Source of the DNA: Tissierellales bacterium
GTDB taxonomy: Bacteria > Bacillota > Clostridia > Tissierellales > Tissierellaceae
Direction: 5' to 3'
Assembly: GCA_030146915.1 (NCBI GenBank)
Contig: JASLAT010000025.1
Coordinates: 1 to 28,591, forward strand
DNA: 28,591 nt
The translations under genes and the position numbers were made by a program. The notes below the pieces were generated by a model. The model did no database searches. It saw nothing but the letters and a program-made list of their open reading frames with translations, and was not told where the DNA came from. Below, piece by piece: positions 16,521-24,110 of this stretch; the first letter of the stretch is position 1; every line of letters begins with the position of its first letter.

Positions 16521-16556
16521 ACTAATGGCTCTATTATTTAATAGAGCAAGGATTAC
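16521..16556 (-). promoter_or_regulatory. Candidate S6:S18-binding leader hairpin before rpsF
   Basis: On the minus strand GCTCTATTA and TAATAGAGC (16547-16539 and 16536-16528) form a perfect nine-base stem with a two-base apex. Below it an asymmetric bulge containing CCTT separates an outer TAAT/ATTA helix. It lies between the promoter and the ribosome site. An S6:S18 autoregulatory hairpin with a C-rich bulge is known at this place in many bacteria. The match is by position and general shape only. Confidence 0.5.
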
Positions 16557-16562
16557 TGTAGT

Positions 16563-16591
16563 AGTATATCACTTTTTTAGGTGACTTTCAA
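16563..16591 (-). promoter_or_regulatory. Sigma-A promoter of rpsF-ssb-rpsR
   Basis: TTGAAA (16586-16591) and TATACT (16563-16568) are exactly 17 bases apart on the minus strand. The start site would be about 55 bases before the rpsF ATG. Confidence 0.82.
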
Positions 16592-16598
16592 GATTTAT

Positions 16599-16859
16599 TT
16601 ATATTTTTACCAGTTCTATTTTATAACCTAAAGATACTAGAGTTAAGATAAGTTGATCTACTGGTACGTCTAATAAACTTTCTAAGAGCTCATTAACCAT
16701 AATATTAGATTCTCTATCTAGGATATTATTATCTCTTATGTCCATAATTTTAGATATAATTTCAACACTTATATCTAAGGCTAACATTTCTTCTTCTGAT
16801 AAGCTTTTTTCTACTGCTTCCTTCCAGGTCGGTTTTGTTTTTACTAAATAATTTTTCAT
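16599..16859 (-). CDS. 86-residue protein of unknown function, possibly XRE/HTH-antitoxin-like
   Basis: The reading frame has a perfect GGGAGG ribosome site seven bases before the ATG, so it is very likely real. The protein is acidic and helical, without a signal peptide. Its C-terminal half (VNELLESLLDVPVDQLILTL then SLGYKIELV) recalls the end of small XRE-type antitoxins, where a leucine-rich helix leads to an LGYxVEI strand. The upstream helix-turn-helix is not clearly recognisable. No toxin gene is adjacent. Its 3' end lies at the -35 region of the rpsF promoter. The family assignment is tentative. Confidence 0.7.
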   Translation of the reverse strand: MKNYLVKTKPTWKEAVEKSLSEEEMLALDISVEIISKIMDIRDNNILDRESNIMVNELLESLLDVPVDQLILTLVSLGYKIELVKI

Positions 16860-16963
16860 TCTATTACCTCCCTTAATAACTTAGACTTATCCTTCTAATT
16901 ATAGCTTACTATATATTGAGAATATTCTGTAGTTAATTAAAGTTTTTTAATATATTTACTCTA

Positions 16964-16972
16964 TGATATAAT
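16964..16972 (+). promoter_or_regulatory. Extended -10 promoter of the ywlG pair
   Basis: TGATATAAT (TATAAT at 16967-16972) lies 32 bases before the ywlG ATG. The -35 region is a T-rich tract without a clear consensus. The gap shared with the divergent 86-residue gene also holds a ten-base palindrome AGAATATTCT (16919-16928). Confidence 0.6.
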
Positions 16973-17004
16973 AGCCTTGTAGCTAGTTTGCTAGGAGGGA
17001 TTTT

Positions 17005-17556
17005 ATGAATTTACAAGCCATATTAAGAGATTTTGAAACTGCTCTTGATGACCTTTTAAAGGTAGCTAACCTTAAAGAGAAGGATGCAGTTATTTTAGGA
17101 GGTAGTAGTAGTGAAATACTAGGAGAAGATCTAGGATCTGCTACTAATATAGATATTTCTAAGGAAATAATAAGAATCTTTTATAAAAAAATGAAAGAAA
17201 ATAAGCTTTTCCCTATTGTTCAGGCTTGTGAACATATTAATAGGGCTCTAGTTGTGGAAAAAGCTTATGCGGAAAAATACGACATTATGCCAATAAATGT
17301 AGTACCTATAGCTGAAGCAGGTGGTGGACTTGCTAGTTCTGCTATACAAGAGTTTGACCAACCACTAGTTGTAGAGAAGGTTAAAAGAGTCAAGGCTGGA
17401 ATAGATATAGGAGATGTTTTTATAGGTATGCATTTAGACCCTGATAGGGTTGGAGTTGTGGTAAGATCTGACATAAAAGAAATAGGACAGGCCCACCTAT
17501 CCATGATAAGAACAAGAGAAAAATTAATCGGTGGAGATAGGGCTAAACATTACTGA
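17005..17556 (+). CDS. YwlG/UPF0340 family protein
   Basis: The protein has 183 residues and matches the UPF0340 (DUF436, YwlG) family of Firmicutes. The recognisable features are an N-terminal helix, GGSSSEILGEDLGSATN, QACEHINRALVVE, and the C-terminal GMHLDPDRVGVVVR. The biochemical function is not established. The family is small, soluble and often lies near glyA, rpiB and other core genes. TAGGAGGG is well placed before the ATG. It heads a two-gene plus-strand unit with the 246-residue gene 12 bases downstream. Confidence 0.9.
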   Translation: MNLQAILRDFETALDDLLKVANLKEKDAVILGGSSSEILGEDLGSATNIDISKEIIRIFYKKMKENKLFPIVQACEHINRALVVEKAYAEKYDIMPINVVPIAEAGGGLASSAIQEFDQPLVVEKVKRVKAGIDIGDVFIGMHLDPDRVGVVVRSDIKEIGQAHLSMIRTREKLIGGDRAKHY

Positions 17557-17568
17557 TGGAGAGAGATT

Positions 17569-18309
17569 ATGAATAAAATAATAAGGACAATTGACAAAAG
17601 AAAAAATATTTTAAACAATCTATATACCATACTTAACAATTCAAATATTAAGATTAGAAGAGAGGTATTTAATCAAACATTTAGTTTGGATATAGATAAT
17701 GATATTAATGAAGATGTCCTAGAAGAAAACTATGAGGCTTTAAACTATTATTTAAGTCTTTATAATAATCTTTTAGGTGAATCTTCTATGCTAGGAGTTA
17801 ATGAATATCTTAATCTAATACTGGCTAACGAAATTAGCAGTTTTACTTTAAGAAGTGAAATTAACTGTATAGAGGACAAGGTTACTAACCTTTTAAACTC
17901 TATGAATATTTCCAGTCCTCTACTTAACCTTTTAAATTTAGAATCACTTATTGAAGGAATTATTAAGGGTGATTTAGTTAAGTTACTTAAGGAAGGCCCA
18001 GAGCTTAAGCCAGTATTAATCTTATTAGTTATGCTTATTTTAAGAACTGTTATAAATGAAAATATTAACAGTGACGAAGAAGATGAAGTATCTGAGCTAG
18101 AGGAAGTAAAAGAAGGTAAACTTACTGAAGATTTATCTATTGAAGATAAGTCTAATAAGGAAGCTATCTATAGATTAAATACTAAGGGTAAAACTCTACA
18201 CAATCTTCAATGTAAGATTGGGCAAAAATCAAAAGAATCAAGTTTAATCTACTCAGAAGAGGAGCTGGAAGGTTTAAACATTAAAAGATGTGGAATTTGC
18301 TTAAAATAG
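17569..18309 (+). CDS. Unknown protein with a C-terminal HxxxC-CxxC knuckle
   Basis: The protein has 246 residues. The first 150 are helical and rich in Asn, Leu and Glu; no family was recognised. A hydrophobic stretch KPVLILLVMLILRTVI (about 146-161) could be a membrane helix or a buried core helix. An acidic linker follows. The last 46 residues hold His211, Cys215, Cys241 and Cys244 in an arrangement H-x3-C-x25-C-x2-C. This resembles the short Ada-like metal-binding knuckles that end GY-xCxxCLK. GGAGAGAG precedes the ATG, and it is cotranscribed with ywlG. It ends at a strong bidirectional terminator. Confidence 0.72.
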   Translation: MNKIIRTIDKRKNILNNLYTILNNSNIKIRREVFNQTFSLDIDNDINEDVLEENYEALNYYLSLYNNLLGESSMLGVNEYLNLILANEISSFTLRSEINCIEDKVTNLLNSMNISSPLLNLLNLESLIEGIIKGDLVKLLKEGPELKPVLILLVMLILRTVINENINSDEEDEVSELEEVKEGKLTEDLSIEDKSNKEAIYRLNTKGKTLHNLQCKIGQKSKESSLIYSEEELEGLNIKRCGICLK

Positions 18310-18346
18310 GATAAATTTACTTATTTAAGCTCTAATAAAAGTATAT

Positions 18347-18387
18347 AAAAATCCCGGAAGATCTATTTAAGATTTCCGGGATTTTTT
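18347..18387. terminator. Bidirectional terminator between convergent genes
   Basis: Thirteen-base arms (18347-18359 and 18374-18386, AATCCCGGAA core) enclose a 14-base loop. They have T runs of six on the plus strand and five on the minus strand. It serves both the 246-residue gene and the DUF951 gene. Confidence 0.92.
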
Positions 18388-18396
18388 ACTTTATTT

Positions 18397-18642
18397 TTAT
18401 TTATTTTTCTCTTCTTCATTTATTTTTTCACTATAACTTCTAATACTTACAAATTTACCATCTATATCAATCTTTCTTACCCTTTTTTCAAAATCAATTC
18501 TAGGCATAAACAGTTGTCTATCACAACCTAGGCACTTTAATTTTATATCTACACCTGTCCTTGTTATTTCCCATTTATTTTCACCACAAGGATGTCCCTT
18601 TTTTAAAGTTACTGTATCTCCTAAATTATATCTTAGTATCAT
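18397..18642 (-). CDS. DUF951 family protein, zinc-knuckle-like
   Basis: The protein has 81 residues and matches DUF951, small proteins usually found beside mscS and rpsF in Clostridia. It begins RYNLGDTVTLKKGHPCG (His17, Cys19) and continues to KCLGC (Cys37, Cys40), ending with an RIDFEKRV segment and a charged tail. These residues probably bind zinc. Function is unknown. The ATG lies inside the mscS gene, overlapping its last 17 bases in another frame. The GGGGGAAG ribosome site is also within mscS, so translation is likely coupled. Confidence 0.9.
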   Translation of the reverse strand: MILRYNLGDTVTLKKGHPCGENKWEITRTGVDIKLKCLGCDRQLFMPRIDFEKRVRKIDIDGKFVSIRSYSEKINEEEKNK

Positions 18643-19513
18643 CTTCTTCCCCCTTAATTACTACTAATTTTGAATATGGTATTTCTATATTTGATGCCTC
18701 TAGGCATTCTTTTGATCTCTTTCTTAATTTTCTTTCTAGACCCCACTGTTCACCAGATTTAGTCATTGCTGAGATTCTTATATCTACTCCTGAATCTCCT
18801 AGGCTTTCAACCCCATCAATATCTGGTCCTGAAACTAAAATGTCTTTATCTTCTTCTCTTATTTCATCTAACATTCTATTTAAAACACCAATTGCTCTAT
18901 CTAGATTCTCCTCATAGGCTATACTTATTATAACTAAGGCTCTTTTAGCTCCCCTACTCATATTACTTATAGTGGCTATTCTACCATTGGGTATTATATG
19001 AAGGTCTCCATTAAAGTCTCTAACCTTAGTAATTCTTAAACCCATTTCTTCAACAATACCTTCCTTACCATCAGCCTTTATATGATCTCCTATAACATAA
19101 GAATTTTCTTGTAGGATAAAAAATCCTGATATCATATCTTTTACCAAGGACTGAGCACCAAAACCTATAGCTACTCCCCCTATCCCAGCAGTTGCTAGAA
19201 TAGACTTTGTATCTATATTAAAGACCTCTAAGGCCATCAATGTACCATAAAAATAAAGTAGAAATTTTATAGTTTTTCTAACAAGAGCTACTATAGTATC
19301 TACTCTCCTATAACTTAAAGATTGACTAGATCCTTTTCTGTGTCTCATAGTAGTTTCTATTAATCTTGATAAAAGATAATAGGCAACCCTTATAAAAATA
19401 TAAATACCAAATACCTTAATTAATTTACCAAGTATATTTAAACTGCCACCTTCTGTTAATAACTTCGATCTAAAGTCATGTTTTAGCCAGTAGTATATAT
19501 CCTTAATACTCAA
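18626..19513 (-). CDS. MscS family mechanosensitive channel
   Basis: This is a small-conductance mechanosensitive channel that releases solutes on osmotic downshock. The protein has 295 residues. Membrane helices lie at about 30-52 and 70-92. The pore-lining TM3 has the Gly/Ala-rich pattern LATAGIGGVAIGFGAQSLVKD (about 106-126). The beta domain has the conserved GDHIKADGKEGIVEEMGLRIT and IIPNGRIATISN. The cytoplasmic alpha/beta domain follows. The start is TTG, one base after the preceding TAG stop and shortly after GGAAGGA; translational coupling with the DUF5711-like gene is likely. It overlaps DUF951. Confidence 0.93.
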   Translation of the reverse strand: MSIKDIYYWLKHDFRSKLLTEGGSLNILGKLIKVFGIYIFIRVAYYLLSRLIETTMRHRKGSSQSLSYRRVDTIVALVRKTIKFLLYFYGTLMALEVFNIDTKSILATAGIGGVAIGFGAQSLVKDMISGFFILQENSYVIGDHIKADGKEGIVEEMGLRITKVRDFNGDLHIIPNGRIATISNMSRGAKRALVIISIAYEENLDRAIGVLNRMLDEIREEDKDILVSGPDIDGVESLGDSGVDIRISAMTKSGEQWGLERKLRKRSKECLEASNIEIPYSKLVVIKGEEDDTKI

Positions 19514-19514
19514 A

Positions 19515-20630
19515 CTATCCTTCCTCCTCTTTTACTTCAACATCTTCCTTATCTTTTTTATAAAAACCATACTTCTCCTGATCTAATATAAATATTGTAT
19601 CCTCATAAAAATCAATTTGAGATATAGGTTGTTTTTGGCTTAAAAATTCCTCTCCATTTTTTAGAATAGTTATGAGCTGATCACTATAAAGAATCACTTC
19701 TTCCTTTAAAAGTCCACTTTTGTAGGGTAGTACATTACTGTATTCTTCAGTTAAAGCTATGTTTTCCTTCTCATCACCCTTATTATCTAATATTGTTAAG
19801 TAGTTACTATGAAGAAGATAGATATCTCTACCTTCAAGATGATAGTCTCTAACTATATTTAAATCCTTATTCCAGGCTATCTTTCCTTCAGATATATAAT
19901 ATAAATTATCATCAGTTAATGCTACAACATTTCCTAGTTCAGTATAATCTAATTTAACAATAACCTCACCTTCAAAATTTAAAAAATCTTTAGATCTTTT
20001 CTCACTTAACTTTTCATAAAATTCTAATCTTGAGGTCATTCCCTTATCATAAACTTCTAAGACAGAAACAGTTAAATTCCTCTTCTTAGGGTCATAACTA
20101 TAATCAAGTATATTCTCACCCTTATACTCATATCTCATAAGACTTTGTCCCTTAGAATTAATTACCCCTATTTCTTCATTTTGCCCACTTTTAACATGGT
20201 AGACTAAGTTATCCTTAAATTGTTTTAACCTGTATATAGGTTTACCTAACTGTATTCTCTCCTTCATTTCTGCTTTTTCATCTAAAAAATAAATTATCCC
20301 CTCATCCTTATTTGCGAAGAATATGGTATTGTCTCCAGGCAGAATTATAGGATCATTAGCATTTAAAGCTATGTTATAACTAAGCCCTTCCTTTGATAAA
20401 TTTCTTATATAAAGCTTACCATTTTCCCATTTTAATATGTTATCTTTATAAATTCTAAACTTAGTTGATTCTAATCTTTTTATAGATTCGTCCATTTTTA
20501 AAACATTTACTTTTTTAGTTTTAACCTTCTTATTTACAAAAAAAGGATCCTTTTCTTTTTTTTCAGGGGAAAAGTAAACTAAACCTATGCCTAATACAAT
20601 TATTAATAAAATAGCTATTTTTCTTTTCAT
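19515..20630 (-). CDS. Membrane-anchored extracytoplasmic protein, DUF5711-like beta-propeller
   Basis: The protein has 371 residues from the chosen start. An N-terminal KRK followed by a single hydrophobic segment (about 4-20) anchors or exports it; there is no lipobox Cys. The remainder is a series of short beta repeats such as ILKWENGKLYIRNL, TIFFANKDEGIIYFLD, NVVALTDDNLYYIS and DIYLLHSNYLTILD, as in a WD/PQQ-like propeller. This matches DUF5711 as I know it; function unknown. An in-frame GTG at 20642 overlaps the AGGTGGG ribosome site, so the ATG at 20630 is chosen. It leads the operon with mscS and DUF951. Confidence 0.75.
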   Translation of the reverse strand: MKRKIAILLIIVLGIGLVYFSPEKKEKDPFFVNKKVKTKKVNVLKMDESIKRLESTKFRIYKDNILKWENGKLYIRNLSKEGLSYNIALNANDPIILPGDNTIFFANKDEGIIYFLDEKAEMKERIQLGKPIYRLKQFKDNLVYHVKSGQNEEIGVINSKGQSLMRYEYKGENILDYSYDPKKRNLTVSVLEVYDKGMTSRLEFYEKLSEKRSKDFLNFEGEVIVKLDYTELGNVVALTDDNLYYISEGKIAWNKDLNIVRDYHLEGRDIYLLHSNYLTILDNKGDEKENIALTEEYSNVLPYKSGLLKEEVILYSDQLITILKNGEEFLSQKQPISQIDFYEDTIFILDQEKYGFYKKDKEDVEVKEEEG

Positions 20631-20661
20631 ATCAATACCCACCTATTTATAAGATGCATTT

Positions 20662-20670
20662 ATTATATCA
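20662..20670 (-). promoter_or_regulatory. Extended -10 promoter of the DUF5711-mscS-DUF951 operon
   Basis: TGATATAAT on the minus strand (TATAAT at 20662-20667) lies 31 bases before the chosen ATG. No clear -35 is present; that region runs into the terminator of the neighbouring operon. Confidence 0.55.
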
Positions 20671-20685
20671 TAGAAGAGCCAAGCT

Positions 20686-20713
20686 AAAAAGCCTGTCCGA
20701 GGACAGGCTTTTT
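20686..20713. terminator. Terminator between the hydroxybutyrate operon and the mscS operon
   Basis: GCCTGTC and GACAGGC pair around CGAG (20691-20708). The hairpin is flanked by five A residues on one side and six T residues on the other. On the minus strand it is followed by TTTTTAGC, which ends the operon whose last gene is at 20765. Confidence 0.85.
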
Positions 20714-20764
20714 TACTTGAAATAAAGTCTAACTTAAAACTTTATTTTTCCTATTTATAAGTTA

Positions 20765-21700
20765 TTATTTATAGATATATTTTAACATCTTAAATAACAT
20801 TTTATCTCTTTGTTTTATAGCTTCTTTATCTTTTCCATCTGCATAGTCATAAAAACCTTCTTTTGTTTTTACTCCTAGTTTATCACTTTCTATTAATTTC
20901 TCTAGAGTTTCTTGTGGAAGTTTATTGTCTGCTAAATCTTCAAATAAATAACTAGATATATTATAGAAAGTATCTAAACCACCTAAGTCAGCTGTTTCTA
21001 ATGGTCCTATTAAAGGATATCTAAAACCTGGACCATATTTCATAGCCTTATCTACATCCTCAGGACTAGCTATTCCTCTCTCTACTATATTTACAGCTTC
21101 TCTAAATGCTGCAAATTGTAGCCTATTACCTATAAATCCATAGGCATCCTTTAAAACAACTACAGATACTTTATCTATAGCTTCCATTAATTCTTCTAAA
21201 GCCTTTACTGTATCATCTGAAGTCTCATCTGCTCTTATTAGTTCAACTAACGGAATTATATGAGCTGGATTCCAAAAATGTGTTCCAATAAATCTATCTT
21301 TCTTTTTTACCTTTAAAGAAATATCATTTACACTTAATCCTGAAGTATTAGTAGCAAATATTGTATCTTCACTTGTAATAGATTCAACTTGAGCCCAGTA
21401 GTCTTGTTTTATATCTAACTTTTCTACTATAGCTTCAATTACCAAATCTGCATCCTTAAAATCTTCTAGACTTGTTGTAAACTCTATATTTTCAAATACT
21501 CTTTCTTCTTCTTTAGCTTCCATTAAATCTTCATCTATTAAGCTGGCATTGAAAACTTTTATTAATTCCTTGGATTTTTCTAAGAATTCTTCCTTTATAT
21601 CTGATAAAACTACTTTATATCCTTTTCTAGCAAAAATTTGGGCTATTCCTGATCCCATAGTTCCTGCTCCTGAAATTCCTACTGTCTTTATTTCTTTCAT
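20765..21700 (-). CDS. 3-hydroxyacyl-CoA dehydrogenase family protein (atypical HBD paralog)
   Basis: This NAD-dependent dehydrogenase of 311 residues belongs to the 3HCDH family. The Rossmann motif GAGTMGSG is at 11-18. The catalytic pair is His141 in GTHFWNPAHIIPLVE with Glu153, and the C-terminal dimer domain contains GFIGNRLQFA and KTKEGFYDY. It differs from classical Hbd, which has HFFNPVPMMKLVEV, and from the second copy at 25600. The HFWNPxHxIPLVE form is seen in subgroups acting on other 3-hydroxy acids or acyl-CoAs. It is the last gene of the bdhA-gntP operon, 11 bases after the permease. The substrate is probably a four-carbon 3-hydroxy compound, but its exact identity is inferred. 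Confidence 0.85.
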   Translation of the reverse strand: MKEIKTVGISGAGTMGSGIAQIFARKGYKVVLSDIKEEFLEKSKELIKVFNASLIDEDLMEAKEEERVFENIEFTTSLEDFKDADLVIEAIVEKLDIKQDYWAQVESITSEDTIFATNTSGLSVNDISLKVKKKDRFIGTHFWNPAHIIPLVELIRADETSDDTVKALEELMEAIDKVSVVVLKDAYGFIGNRLQFAAFREAVNIVERGIASPEDVDKAMKYGPGFRYPLIGPLETADLGGLDTFYNISSYLFEDLADNKLPQETLEKLIESDKLGVKTKEGFYDYADGKDKEAIKQRDKMLFKMLKYIYK

Positions 21701-21711
21701 TTTCTTCCTCC

Positions 21712-23016
21712 TTATATAAATCCTAAACTTGCAACTATTATAGCTGGTATTGATGATAATACTGGTAATAATAAAGATGTTACAAATATATCTATATATG
21801 ATTCTTTATGAGTCATACCAGTGATGGCTAAAAGGGTTAATACTGCACCATTATGAGGTAGAGTATCTAATCCACCTGAAGCTAATGAAGCTACCCTATG
21901 AAAAGCTTCTGGACTTATCCCTGTTTCTATTGCTATTTGATAATATTTTTCTCCTAAAGCTTCTAAAGCTATACCCATACCTCCTGAAGCAGATCCAGTA
22001 GCTCCTGCTAAAACATTTACTGCAACAGCCTGTGAAATTAATGGACTACCTTTAATTCCTAATACTGCATCAGTTAAAACTTTAAAGCCTGGAACACTTT
22101 TTACAACTGAACCAAATCCTACAGCTGCTGAAGTATTCATTATTGCTGTTATAGAACCATTAGCTCCATCACTAATACTCTTAGTAAAACCTTTATAATT
22201 TTTTATACCTACTAACATAGCTACTATTATTCCTGCAAATAAAGATTCTATTATATCAAATTGTCTTCCTAATATTTTTTCCCCTAAATTTAAACTTAAA
22301 ACTACAGTTAATAAAGGTAAAACTGCAAGTAGAGGGTTTGGTCCTTTTATTACCTCTTCTTCACTAGCCTCAACATTAGTTGGCTCTGTAAAAACTTCAC
22401 CTGCTGCTGTATAATTTTTCTCTCTCCATCTTAAATATGTGTAACCTAGTCCAAACATAAATAATGTTGCTGTGAATCCCATAAACTTACCTGCCATTGG
22501 TGTTGTGTGGTAGTAGTCTATTGGTATTAAGTTTTGTATTTGTGGTGATCCTGGTAAAGCTGTCATTGTAAAAGTAAATGATCCTAAAGCTATTGTTCCT
22601 GGTATTAATTTTCTAGTAATATTAGCTTCTCTAAATAAAGCTAATGCTAAAGGATACATTGCAAATACAACTACGAATAAAGAAATTCCTCCGTAAGTCA
22701 ATACAGCACAACCTATTATTACTCCTAAAATAGCTCTCTCAGCTCCAAATATTTTTGTTAACCATTCAGCTATAGACCTAGCTGCTCCTGTATAATCCAT
22801 TAGATGACCAAAAATAGCACCTAACATGAATGTTGGAAACCAAGATTTAGTAAATCCTACAAATCCAGACATATATGTTTCTGTATAAGCATCCAATAAT
22901 GGAAGTCCTCCTGTAAAAGCTACAACTAGAGCAGTTACTGGTGCTACCCACATAATCGAATGTCCCCTATAGGCTAAAATCATTAATAATGCTAGCCCTA
23001 AAATAATTCCTAACAT
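21712..23016 (-). CDS. GntP family permease, likely 3-hydroxybutyrate uptake
   Basis: The protein has 434 residues with about 11-12 membrane helices, typical of the GntP (gluconate:H+ symporter) family. Recognisable motifs are TGGLPLLDAYTETYMSGF near the N-terminus, LPGSPQIQN near 153, GATGSASGGMGIALEALG near 335 and ASGGLDTLPHNGAVLTLL near 385. It sits between 3-hydroxybutyrate dehydrogenase and the HBD-like enzyme, 15 bases after the former. B. subtilis YxjC is a GntP-type permease encoded next to a 3-hydroxybutyrate dehydrogenase (YxjF), so uptake of 3-hydroxybutyrate or a close relative is the likely role. GAGGAGGAA precedes the ATG. Confidence 0.88.
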   Translation of the reverse strand: MLGIILGLALLMILAYRGHSIMWVAPVTALVVAFTGGLPLLDAYTETYMSGFVGFTKSWFPTFMLGAIFGHLMDYTGAARSIAEWLTKIFGAERAILGVIIGCAVLTYGGISLFVVVFAMYPLALALFREANITRKLIPGTIALGSFTFTMTALPGSPQIQNLIPIDYYHTTPMAGKFMGFTATLFMFGLGYTYLRWREKNYTAAGEVFTEPTNVEASEEEVIKGPNPLLAVLPLLTVVLSLNLGEKILGRQFDIIESLFAGIIVAMLVGIKNYKGFTKSISDGANGSITAIMNTSAAVGFGSVVKSVPGFKVLTDAVLGIKGSPLISQAVAVNVLAGATGSASGGMGIALEALGEKYYQIAIETGISPEAFHRVASLASGGLDTLPHNGAVLTLLAITGMTHKESYIDIFVTSLLLPVLSSIPAIIVASLGFI

Positions 23017-23031
23017 TAAATTCCTCCTCTA

Positions 23032-23787
23032 CTAGCTGGCAGTCCATCCGCCGTCTATAGTTATAGATGATCCTGTTATATGATCTCCCGTATCTGAAAC
23101 TAAAAGTTTAACTATATCTGCAAGAGCAGCTGGCTCTATAAGTTTCTTTACAAAGGCTTTCTCTAACATTATAGTTTCTACTACCTCATCTTCTGATATT
23201 CCATGTGTTAAAGCTTGAGCTGCTATTTGCTTATCTACTAAAGGCGTTCTTACATAGGCAGGATTTATTGAGTTTACCGTTATACCGTACTCTCCCCCTT
23301 CTAGGGCTGCTGTCTTTGTAAGTCCTGTTAGTCCATGCTTAGCAGATACATAAGCTACTTTAAATGGTGAAGCTACTAAACCATGAATTGAGTTTAAATT
23401 AATTATTCTTCCCCATCTTTGTTCCTTCATATAAGGCCATGCATACTTAGTTAAAAGAAACGGTGCTGTTAACATTAAAGATATTATAAAGTTCCATTTT
23501 TCTTCTGGAAAATCCTCTATAGTTTCCACATGTTGAATACCTGCAACATTTATTAATACATCTATAGTGCTATACTTATCTGCAACATAAGAAATAGCAT
23601 TCTTACAATGGATTGGATCAGTAAGGTCTGCTTGAAAGAAATCTGCACCTATTAAATCTGCTTCTCTTTTTAAGTTCTCCTCATTTATATCCACCATTAC
23701 TATTTTATAGTCTTCTTTAGAAAGTTCTTGCGCTAAGGCTAAGCCTATTCCACTGGCTGCACCTGTTATTAAACATACTTTTCCCAT
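23032..23787 (-). CDS. D-3-hydroxybutyrate dehydrogenase (SDR)
   Basis: This short-chain dehydrogenase oxidises D-3-hydroxybutyrate to acetoacetate with NAD+. The protein has 251 residues. The cofactor motif TGAASGIG is at 8-15 and NVAG at 80-83. The catalytic triad is Ser133, Tyr146 and Lys150. The substrate-specific segments SIHGLVASPFKVAYVSAKHG and NSINPAYVRTPLVDKQI are characteristic of 3-hydroxybutyrate dehydrogenases. It ends in SSITIDGGWTAS. AGGAGG precedes the ATG. It is the first gene behind a sigma-54 promoter, followed by the permease and an HBD-like enzyme. No CoA-transferase gene is in view, so the activation route of acetoacetate is not shown here. Confidence 0.93.
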   Translation of the reverse strand: MGKVCLITGAASGIGLALAQELSKEDYKIVMVDINEENLKREADLIGADFFQADLTDPIHCKNAISYVADKYSTIDVLINVAGIQHVETIEDFPEEKWNFIISLMLTAPFLLTKYAWPYMKEQRWGRIINLNSIHGLVASPFKVAYVSAKHGLTGLTKTAALEGGEYGITVNSINPAYVRTPLVDKQIAAQALTHGISEDEVVETIMLEKAFVKKLIEPAALADIVKLLVSDTGDHITGSSITIDGGWTAS

Positions 23788-23889
23788 TTTATCTCTACCT
23801 CCTAAATTAATTATTAGTAACTAAAATTCACTACATATAAATAAAAATAACACCTCCAAAATATTTTTACTTCCATTAACATATATTTA

Positions 23890-23907
23890 TTGCAAGTTAT
23901 ATGCCAA
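23890..23907 (-). promoter_or_regulatory. Sigma-54 (-24/-12) promoter of the hydroxybutyrate operon
   Basis: On the minus strand TTGGCATATAACTTGCAA matches the sigma-54 consensus TGGCAC-N5-TTGC. It has TGGCAT (23906-23901) and TTGCAA (23895-23890), with GG and GC exactly 12 positions apart. The inferred start site is about 12 bases further, near 23880, leaving a leader of about 90 bases before the dehydrogenase ATG. No competing sigma-A promoter was seen nearby. The adjacent sigma-54 activator gene supports the call. Confidence 0.9.
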
Positions 23908-24052
23908 GTCATTAAAAATATTTTAAAAGGTGTTAACCACGCCCTTTAATATTTACTTTGTTAAAAATTTATCTGAAAAGACTGAATCTTTAGCTTTATT
24001 ATAGGGTTTTTGTATAAAATAATTACATCTAAGAGAATTAGTTAGAAAAATA

Positions 24053-24069
24053 TGTTCAATTTCTGAACA
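24053..24069. promoter_or_regulatory. Candidate upstream activator site of the sigma-54 regulator
   Basis: TGTTCAATTTCTGAACA is an inverted repeat with six-base arms, about 150 bases upstream of the -24/-12 promoter. This is the usual distance for an enhancer bound by a Fis-type activator. Nearby, AGTGTA/TACACT (24092-24112) and the palindrome CACTTTTAAGTG (24084-24095) are alternative sites. The rest of the 323-base gap is AT-rich and shows no gene. Confidence 0.45.
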
Positions 24070-24110
24070 CTAACCAGTTTTATCACTTTTAAGTGTAGTA
24101 TTTTTGTACA

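Noticed and set aside
23830..23860. Leader peptide starting GTG after a GGAGG-like sequence in the bdhA leader
   Set aside because: The GGAGG overlaps the putative GTG instead of preceding it; the frame is only about ten codons without a regulatory codon run.
23958..23975. Rex-like site TTGTTAA in the sigma-54 region
   Set aside because: The first half-site is perfect, but the second half matches only about four of seven positions; in AT-rich DNA this is expected by chance.
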